13,410 bases of DNA from an uncultured Eubacteriaceae bacterium (lineage in GTDB: Bacteria; Bacillota; Clostridia; Lachnospirales; CAG-274). The stretch lies in the NCBI GenBank assembly GCA_938042265.1, contig CALIRN010000335.1, positions 1 to 13,410 of the forward strand, in the 5' to 3' direction. The notes under the pieces are model-generated. The model had not been told where the DNA came from and did no database searches. It was given only the letters and a program-made list of their open reading frames with translations. The translations under genes and the position numbers were made by a program. The first letter of the stretch is position 1. Each line of letters starts with the position of its first letter. This document shows positions 1-5,800 of this stretch, in pieces.

Positions 1-3
1 AAG

Positions 4-52
4 ACATAAATATGTAATCGCTATTGGCTAAAAACAGTAAAAATATTTATGT
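4..52. repeat. AT-rich 10-bp inverted repeat upstream of glnA
   Basis: The arms at 4-13 (ACATAAATAT) and 43-52 (ATATTTATGT) are exact reverse complements separated by 29 bp. The segment is strongly AT-rich, so this could be chance. It lies outside any gene and its role is unknown. Confidence 0.35.
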
Positions 53-71
53 TTTAAAAAGATAACCTGCA

Positions 72-144
72 TTTTTACCAAAAAATATTTCATAGGTGGG
101 GTGGTTTTGGTTGAGATTGCCTAATTTATATTTTTTGGTAAAAA
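72..144. promoter_or_regulatory. 17-bp perfect inverted repeat next to the glnA promoter
   Basis: The arm at 72-88 (TTTTTACCAAAAAATAT) is the exact reverse complement of 128-144. The second arm ends 4 bp before the -35 box. The arms are 56 bp apart centre to centre, with a G/T-rich stretch between them. The separation is too long for an ordinary terminator hairpin. A pair of operator half-sites for a DNA-binding regulator is the simplest reading, but no family is recognised. A cruciform or a very long hairpin in a read-through transcript is possible. Confidence 0.5.
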
Positions 145-148
145 ATGA

Positions 149-177
149 TTGACATTTACAAAATATACGGCTATAAT
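149..177 (+). promoter_or_regulatory. Consensus sigma-A promoter of glnA
   Basis: A perfect TTGACA (149-154) and a perfect TATAAT (172-177) are separated by 17 bp. The predicted transcription start is near 184, giving a leader of about 187 nt before the glnA start codon. Such a strong core promoter implies that control is exerted afterwards, by the hairpin just downstream, or by the flanking inverted repeat. Confidence 0.85.
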
Positions 178-192
178 TACGGCATAGGGCAA

Positions 193-233
193 GGGTGTTC
201 AAATACAAAGTTATTTGGATACCCTTTTTTATT
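193..233 (+). terminator. Terminator-like attenuator hairpin in the glnA leader
   Basis: Arms 193-205 and 212-224 form a 13-bp stem with two G-U pairs and a 6-nt loop (CAAAGT), followed directly by six T residues and ATTT. It starts only about 10 nt after the predicted transcription start and lies about 140 nt before the glnA start codon. Any glnA transcript from the 149-177 promoter must read through it. The ANTAR protein encoded just downstream of glnA is the obvious candidate antiterminator. The loop does not show the A1/G4 pattern reported for ANTAR hexaloops, so direct recognition here is unproven. Confidence 0.7.
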
Positions 234-259
234 TAGTAATTACTGCCCGTTGTACCTTA

Positions 260-325
260 TCGGTGCAGGTGTGCCTTGATATAACAGTGTAGCTTGCTGT
301 TATATGAGGGCATGGTTAGTACCGA
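260..325 (+). ncRNA. Folded leader segment upstream of glnA, unknown class
   Basis: An outer stem pairs 260-266 with 319-325 (TCGGTGC with GTACCGA, one G-U). It encloses a long hairpin, 272-287 with 297-312: 15 bp interrupted by one G-G mismatch, with a 9-nt loop. The unpaired strands AGGTG (267-271) and TGGTTA (313-318) flank the inner hairpin. This resembles a small structured regulatory RNA. It does not match the cyanobacterial glutamine riboswitch (glnA motif) consensus as I know it. The fold ends about 27 nt before the Shine-Dalgarno sequence. Confidence 0.45.
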
Positions 326-370
326 CAAAATAATTAATCAAATTCTTATATGGAAGGGGATTTTTGTAAA

Positions 371-1702
371 ATGGCTACTTACACTAAGGAACAAATTTTA
401 AAGGAATGTATTGATAAGGACGTTGAGTTTATCCGTCTTCAGTTTATCGATATTTTAGGCGTACCAAAGAACGTTGCTATTACCTTTTCACAGCTTGAAA
501 AGGTGCTTGATGACGGTATGATGTTTGACGGTTCTTCAATTGAGGGCTTCGCAAGAATTGAGGAGTCAGATATGTACTTAAGACCTGACCTTGACACCTT
601 TGTAATTTACCCATGGCGTCCACAGGCAGGTAAGGTTGCAAGGCTTATCTGTGATGTTTATACACCAACAGGTGAAAGATTTATGGGTGACCCAAGAAAT
701 ATCCTTAAAAAGACTATGGAAGAGGCTGAGGCTATGGGCTACAGCTTTAACGTAGGCAACGAGTGTGAGTTCTTCTTATTCCACACAGATGAGGATGGCA
801 GACCTACTACAATTACAAATGATGAGGCAGGTTACTTTGACCTTGACCCTGTTGACCTTGGTACAAATGCAAGACGTGACATTTGTCTTACACTTGAGGA
901 AATGGGCTTTGAGATTGAAGCATCTCACCATGAGGTTGCTATGGGTCAGCACGAGATTGACTTTAAGTATGCAAATGCTTTAAGGACTGCCGATAATGTT
1001 ATGACCTTTAAGCTTGCGGTTAAGACTATTGCTAAGAAGTACGGCTTGCATGCAACCTTTATGCCAAAGCCAATCTTTGGTATCAACGGTTCGGGTATGC
1101 ATACAAATATGTCACTTTTCAAGGACGGTAAGAATGCCTTCTTTGACCCATCCGATGATTTACAGCTTTCTTCTGTAGCATACAGCTTTATTGCAGGTGT
1201 TCTTGAGCATGTTGCAGGCTTTACGGCAATCACTAATCCTCTTGTAAACAGCTACAAGCGTCTTGTTCCCGGTTATGAGGCTCCATGCTACATAGCATGG
1301 TCAGCATCTAACAGAACGGATATTATCAGAATTCCTGCGTCAAGAGGTGCCGGTACAAGAGTAGAGCTCAGAAGTCCTGACCCTGCTACCAACCCATACC
1401 TTGCACTTGCTTGCTGTCTTGCGGCAGGTCTTGACGGTATCAAGAGAAACCTTCCTGCTCCACAGAGTGTTGATGTTAACCTGTTTAAGTCAACGCAGGA
1501 GGAGAGAGATGCTCTGGGTGTTAAAAATCTTCCCGGCAGCCTTTATGAGGCGATTGTTGCTATGGAGGAGGACGGCTTTGTTAAGACTGTTCTCGGTGAG
1601 CACGCTTACAATGCCTTTGTAACAAGCAAGAGGGCAGAGTGGGATGCCTTCAGAATGTTTGTAAGCCAGTGGGAGCTTGACAACTACCTTGCAGTTTATT
1701 AA
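371..1702 (+). CDS. glnA: Glutamine synthetase type I (GSI-alpha)
   Basis: Makes glutamine from glutamate, ammonia and ATP in the cytoplasm and is the entry point of ammonium assimilation. The product is 443 aa, the usual length of the GSI-alpha form. I chose the ATG at 371 over the in-frame ATG at 350 because the purine-rich GGAAGGGGA (352-360) is a ribosome binding site for it, and homologues begin like MATYTKEQ. Visible motifs: the metal ligands in ECEFF (131-135), the HHEVAMGQHEIDF block (186-198), GSGMH (240-244), the NRTDIIRIP/RGAGTR active-site block, and SPDPATNPYLA. Arg62 sits in SIEGFARIEESD, where Bacillus subtilis GS has the Arg62 involved in glutamine feedback. No adenylylation-type C-terminal loop is seen. 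The gene is followed by the ANTAR regulator on the same strand. Confidence 0.97.
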   Translation: MATYTKEQILKECIDKDVEFIRLQFIDILGVPKNVAITFSQLEKVLDDGMMFDGSSIEGFARIEESDMYLRPDLDTFVIYPWRPQAGKVARLICDVYTPTGERFMGDPRNILKKTMEEAEAMGYSFNVGNECEFFLFHTDEDGRPTTITNDEAGYFDLDPVDLGTNARRDICLTLEEMGFEIEASHHEVAMGQHEIDFKYANALRTADNVMTFKLAVKTIAKKYGLHATFMPKPIFGINGSGMHTNMSLFKDGKNAFFDPSDDLQLSSVAYSFIAGVLEHVAGFTAITNPLVNSYKRLVPGYEAPCYIAWSASNRTDIIRIPASRGAGTRVELRSPDPATNPYLALACCLAAGLDGIKRNLPAPQSVDVNLFKSTQEERDALGVKNLPGSLYEAIVAMEEDGFVKTVLGEHAYNAFVTSKRAEWDAFRMFVSQWELDNYLAVY

Positions 1703-1732
1703 TAATAATTAATTGTTTTATTAATAATTTAC

Positions 1733-1763
1733 AGTGCCCTTGTATATAATTTACAGGGGCACT
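1733..1763 (+). terminator. Hairpin after glnA, weak terminator
   Basis: Arms 1733-1744 and 1752-1763 form a 12-bp stem with one G-U pair and a 7-nt loop, about 30 bp after the glnA stop codon. The following sequence (TATGTATT) lacks a proper T-run, so termination may be partial or the hairpin may protect the 3' end. Partial read-through would link glnA to the regulator downstream. Confidence 0.5.
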
Positions 1764-1796
1764 TATGTATTGAGGATTAATAAATAGGGGCAAAGT

Positions 1797-1853
1797 TTTT
1801 ACATAAAATCGGCAATATCCTAAAAATTTTACATAAAAACCTATATTTCCTAA
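1797..1853. repeat. Tandem 27-bp imperfect direct repeat
   Basis: Two copies (1797-1823 and 1827-1853) have the form TTTTACATAAAA, about 8 variable bases, then a TCCTAA-type end. The copies are offset by exactly 30 bp, close to three helical turns. They lie just upstream of a candidate promoter for the ANTAR gene and could be paired protein-binding sites. The region is AT-rich, which lowers confidence. Confidence 0.4.
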
Positions 1854-1857
1854 TAAT
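1828..1857 (+). promoter_or_regulatory. Candidate promoter of the ANTAR regulator gene
   Basis: TTTACA (1828-1833) and AATAAT (1852-1857) are 18 bp apart, with an expected start near 1864. The perfect palindrome CCGTATACGG at 1868-1877 would lie just after the start and could be an operator. The match to consensus is moderate. Confidence 0.35.
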
Positions 1858-1974
1858 GTTTACTAGACCGTATACGGCTTTTTTGGTAGAATATCAATGT
1901 GTTGATTTTTTTGGCATTTTAGGAATATGCCGGAAAGTTGTGTTTAGGAAAAATTTTAATCGGAGTTGAATTAT

Positions 1975-2505
1975 ATGAAAAACAACAACGTATTTGTAGC
2001 ATTTTCCAGCAAAAAGGTAGCAGTCAGCATTGCCAGAATTGTTTTGGCAAACGGTATGAATGTTGCCTGTGTTGCAACCAGCCTTGCCGAGCTGAAAAAG
2101 TACGTGCACGCCTATGAAGGCGGTATTATTGTCTGCGGTTACCGTTTTAATGACGATTACATACTGGATTTTATTGAGGATGTACCTGAAAATATGAATA
2201 TAATTATGGTTGGCAAACGCACTCAGCTTGATGAATGTGAAAATGAGCGTGTATTCAAGCTTGCGGTACCGCTGCAGAGGATAGACCTTGTCTGTTCCCT
2301 TAATATGCTTGCATCTATGGACGATTGTGTAAGGCTTGGCAAAAGCCGAAACCCTGAGGAGGAAAAAATTATTCTTCAGGCTAAACGTACCCTTATAGGC
2401 AGATATTCCATGACAGAGGAGCAGGCCCACCGTTATATGCAGAAAAAAAGTATGGATACAGGCAGAAAGCTTGTTGATATTGCAAAAATTGTGTTGTCGG
2501 ATTGA
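1975..2505 (+). CDS. Small regulator with ANTAR RNA-binding domain (NitR/GlnR-like antiterminator)
   Basis: 176 aa. The ATG at 1975 is preferred because GGAG (1962-1965) is 9 nt upstream of it. Residues 1-115 have the alternating beta/alpha pattern of a response-regulator receiver. The acidic pair normally after strand 1 is replaced by AFSS, and no clear phosphoacceptor Asp follows strand 3 (IIVCGY, 51-56), so it is probably a pseudo-receiver. Residues 121-175 match the three-helix ANTAR domain: AKRTLIGRYSMTEEQAHRYM and the MDTGRKLVDIA helix. ANTAR proteins bind RNA and prevent transcription termination. In solventogenic Clostridium a similar gene lies next to glnA. Its position after glnA, whose leader has a terminator-like hairpin, suggests it acts on that leader; this is inference. 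Confidence 0.88.
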   Translation: MKNNNVFVAFSSKKVAVSIARIVLANGMNVACVATSLAELKKYVHAYEGGIIVCGYRFNDDYILDFIEDVPENMNIIMVGKRTQLDECENERVFKLAVPLQRIDLVCSLNMLASMDDCVRLGKSRNPEEEKIILQAKRTLIGRYSMTEEQAHRYMQKKSMDTGRKLVDIAKIVLSD

Positions 2506-2646
2506 TTTAACCAAGTAAGGAAGTCCCCGCCTCTATAGGCGGTGGGAGTTGCTTATTTTTCAGTAGGAGTAAAAGCTCCTGATGAAAAATGCTGCAAAAG
2601 CAACACTTGGTTATGAGTACGCAGCGTAAGCGGAGTACGAATATCC
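2503..2646 (+). ncRNA. Structured repeat element A (related to element B)
   Basis: Begins at the stop codon of the ANTAR gene. Pairings: 2509-2516 (AACCAAGT) with 2605-2612; 2548-2552 (GTTGC) with 2600-2604, stacking directly on the first; hairpin 2527-2532/2537-2542 (CCGCCT/AGGCGG); hairpin 2556-2562/2583-2589 with inner 2565-2569/2576-2580. The 3' part has GAGTACG twice (2615-2621, 2633-2639). Blocks shared with element B on the other strand are TGATTTAACC (2503-2512), AAGTCC (2521-2526), CAGTAGGAGT (2561-2570) and TAAGCGGAGTACGAATATCC (2627-2646). The GC-rich hairpin resembles right ends of IS200/IS605-type elements, but no transposase or TnpB is present. It may be a mobile-element relic or MITE, an omega-RNA-like relic, or a structured 3' UTR. 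Confidence 0.5.
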
Positions 2647-2654
2647 CTGACTTT

Positions 2655-2684
2655 ACACCTTGCACTGGCAGGGTGTTTTTTATT
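2655..2684 (+). terminator. Intrinsic terminator after the ANTAR gene and element A
   Basis: Stem 2655-2663/2668-2676 is 9 bp with one G-U pair, has an ACTG loop, and is followed by TTTTTATT. It ends transcription from the ANTAR gene through element A, so element A would be part of that transcript's 3' UTR. Confidence 0.85.
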
Positions 2685-2736
2685 GAGGCAATGGGAGCGG
2701 CTTGGAGACTGATTATATGCTTTTATACACAATTCG

Positions 2737-2754
2737 ACAATTTCCTTAAATTGT
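2737..2754. promoter_or_regulatory. Inverted repeat just upstream of the activase-gene promoter
   Basis: ACAATTT (2737-2743) and AAATTGT (2748-2754) form a perfect 7-bp inverted repeat with a CCTT centre, ending 4 bp before the -35 box. Its size and position fit an operator for a dimeric regulator. The regulator is unknown. Confidence 0.4.
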
Positions 2755-2758
2755 ACGC

Positions 2759-2787
2759 TTGAAAATTTCTACCTATTAATATATAAT
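2759..2787 (+). promoter_or_regulatory. Sigma-A promoter of the large activase gene
   Basis: TTGAAA (2759-2764) and TATAAT (2782-2787) are 17 bp apart. The predicted start is near 2794, giving a leader of about 79 nt in which I see no strong structure. Confidence 0.75.
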
Positions 2788-2872
2788 AATAACAAAATGG
2801 GCAATAGGCTCATTTTTATGTTACAGTTAAATTTATTTACATATATGTTTGATTTTGGTTAGGAGAATTGCA

Positions 2873-5800
2873 ATGAATACTTACAAAGCAGGTATAGACA
2901 TAGGCTCAACAACCATTAAGCTGGTTGTGCTTGACGGTTCGGATAATATTTGTTTTTGCGATTACCGCAGGCATCTTTCCAACATTCAGGAAACTCTGCT
3001 GGGGCTTATAAATGATGCTTACAAGGCTTTGGGTGATATTACCTTCAGTGCAAAAATAACGGGTTCAGGAGGTCTTTCCATCTCGGAATGGATTGGTATA
3101 CCCTTTATACAGGAGGTTGTTGCAGTAGCGGGGGCTATTGAGAAAAGGGCACCGCGCACTGATGTTGCTATTGAGATAGGCGGTGAGGACGCCAAAATTA
3201 TCTATTTTAAAGGTGGCGTTGAACAGCGTATGAATGGTATCTGTGCAGGCGGTACAGGTTCCTTTATAGACCAGATGGCTACCCTCTTGCAGACGGACGC
3301 AGCAGGGCTTAACGAGTATGCCAAAACCTATAATGTTATTTATCCCATTGCGGCACGCTGCGGTGTGTTTGCCAAAACCGATATTCAGCCCCTTATTAAT
3401 GAGGGTGCCGCAAAAAGCGACCTTGCCGTTTCAATATTTCAGGCAGTGGTTAATCAGACAATAAGCGGTCTTGCCTGCGGTAAGCCGATTAAGGGCAATG
3501 TGTGCTTTTTAGGCGGACCTCTCCACTTTTTAACCGAGCTTAAGGCAAGGTTTATTGATGTGCTTAACTTAACTGACGATGAGGTTATTGATGTGGATAA
3601 CTCTCATCTGTTTGCGGCTATGGGCTCCGCCTTTGCTTCGGAGGATTCAGAAAGCTTTACCTTTGAAAGGCTTATTAAAAATTTGCGCAGTGAAAAGCAT
3701 CTCACTATGGAAATTAATCGTCTTGACCCTCTTTTTGCCTCGCAGCAGGAGTATGAGGAGTTTAAGGCAAGGCATGATAAGGATAAGGTTAAAAAGGCTG
3801 ATTTGGCTGACTATAAGGGTGATTTGTTTTTGGGTATCGACGCAGGCTCCACTACCTCAAAGCTTGCATTAATCGGTGAGGACGGTACTCTGCTTTACTC
3901 CTTTTATGCAGGCAACGAGGGCAGCCCCCTTAAAATGGTTATGAAGGCTCTTAAGCAGATTTACAAGCTTATCCCTGAGGGCTGTGAAATTAGAAAGGCC
4001 TGTGTTACGGGCTACGGCGAGGGCCTTATCAAGGAGGCTCTTATGGTGGATTTGGGGGAGATTGAAACCGTTGCCCATTATAAGGCGGCAGCATTCTTTG
4101 AGCCGGAGGTGGACTCCATACTTGACATCGGCGGTCAGGATATGAAGTGTATGCGTGTAAAGGACGGTGTTATTGATGATGTTCTGCTGAATGAGGCGTG
4201 TTCCTCAGGCTGCGGCTCCTTTATAGAAACCTTTGCAAAGAGCCTGGGTTATTCTGTTGTGGATTTTGCCAAGGTTGCGCTTTTTGCCAAAAACCCCATT
4301 GACCTTGGCTCACGCTGTACGGTGTTTATGAACTCACGTGTTAAACAGGCTCAGAAGGAGGGCGCAGAGGTTGCGGATATTTCCGCAGGTCTTGCCTATT
4401 CCGTAATTAAAAATGCTCTCCTTAAGGTTATCAAGATTACCGACCCTAAGGATATGGGTAAGCATATAGTTGTACAGGGAGGTACCTTTTATAATGAGGC
4501 TGTACTCCGTGCCTTTGAGCTGATTTCCTCAAGAGAGGCAGTACGCCCCGATATAAGCGGTATTATGGGTGCCTTCGGTGCTGCCGTTATTGCAAGGGAA
4601 AAGTATGTACAGGGTGAAAGATCGACCCTTTTAAATGAAGAACAGCTTGACGAGCTGGAGATTACCTCTACACTTACACGCTGTAAGGGCTGTGCAAACA
4701 GCTGTCTGTTGACGATAAACCGTTTCAGCGGCGGAAGACGCTTTATTTCGGGTAACCGCTGTGAAAGAGGCCTTGGCAGAGAGATTAATGACAGCTGTGT
4801 GCCAAATCTTTTTGATTATAAGTATAAAAGGCTTTTCAGCTATAATCCTCTGGATCCTGATAAAGCGCCTAGGGGCGTTGTGGGGTTGCCAAGGGTGCTT
4901 AATATGTATGAGGATTATCCTCTTTGGTTTACCTTTTTTACCGAGCTGGGTTACAGCGTTAAGCTGAGCCCTAAGAGCAGCCGTTCCGTTTATGAAATGG
5001 GTATCGACTCAATCCCAAGTGAGTCTGCCTGCTATCCTGCAAAGATTGCTCACGGACATATTGAGTCCCTTATAAATGACGGCGTAAAATTTATTTTCTA
5101 TCCATGTATCGCTTATGAGCACAGGGAGATTGAAACGGCGGATAATCACTATAACTGCCCTATTGTTACCAGCTATCCCGAAAATATCAAAAACAATGTT
5201 GAGGAAATAAGAGATAATGGTATTGACTTCCGCAATCCTTTCTTCAGCCTGCAGGATGAGGAATTTTTGGCAAAGCGCCTTTGTGAGGAATTTCCTGAAA
5301 TCCCTGCTACGGAGGTTAAGCGTGCGGCAAAGAGCGCATGGAAGGAATGGCAGCAGTTCAGGGAGGATATACGCAAAAAAGGTGAGGAAACCCTTGAATA
5401 TATTGAGGAAGCAGGCATGACCGCCATTGTTCTTGCAGGCAGACCTTACCACCTTGACCCGGAGATAAATCATGGTATCCCTGAGCTGATTACGGGCTAC
5501 GGTGTTGCGGTACTTACGGAGGACAGTGTGGCGCATCTGGGCGATGTGGAGCGTCCGCTTAATGTGCGTGACCAGTGGGCATATCACAGCAGACTTTATG
5601 CTGCGGCAGCCTTTGTAAGAAATAAGGAAAACCTTGAGCTTATTCAGCTTAACAGCTTTGGTTGCGGTCTTGATGCGGTTACAACCGATGAGGTACACGA
5701 TATAATGGCTGCAACGGGGAAAATCTATACCCTGCTTAAAATTGACGAGGTAAGCAATCTGGGCGCTGTGCGTATCCGCATACGTTCACTGCTTGCGGCT

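Noticed and set aside
230..349. Glutamine riboswitch (glnA motif) in front of glnA
   Set aside because: The position is suggestive, but the conserved core sequence I know for that class is not visible. Kept only as an unclassified fold.
1894..2514. 206-aa open frame antisense to the ANTAR gene
   Set aside because: Mirror frame of a real gene, with no ribosome binding site and no family resemblance.
2579..2585. CTGATGA in element A, resembling a hammerhead ribozyme core
   Set aside because: No matching GAAA core or cleavage-site stem arrangement around it, and element B lacks the string. Here it is part of the second hairpin's descending arm.
2503..2646. A complete IS200/IS605 insertion sequence
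   Set aside because: Only a terminal-like hairpin is seen. There is no TnpA (HUH transposase) or TnpB coding sequence here or at element B.
5009..5698. 229-aa open frame antisense within the activase gene
   Set aside because: Shadow of a well-supported coding sequence; composition is unlike a real protein and there is no start signal.
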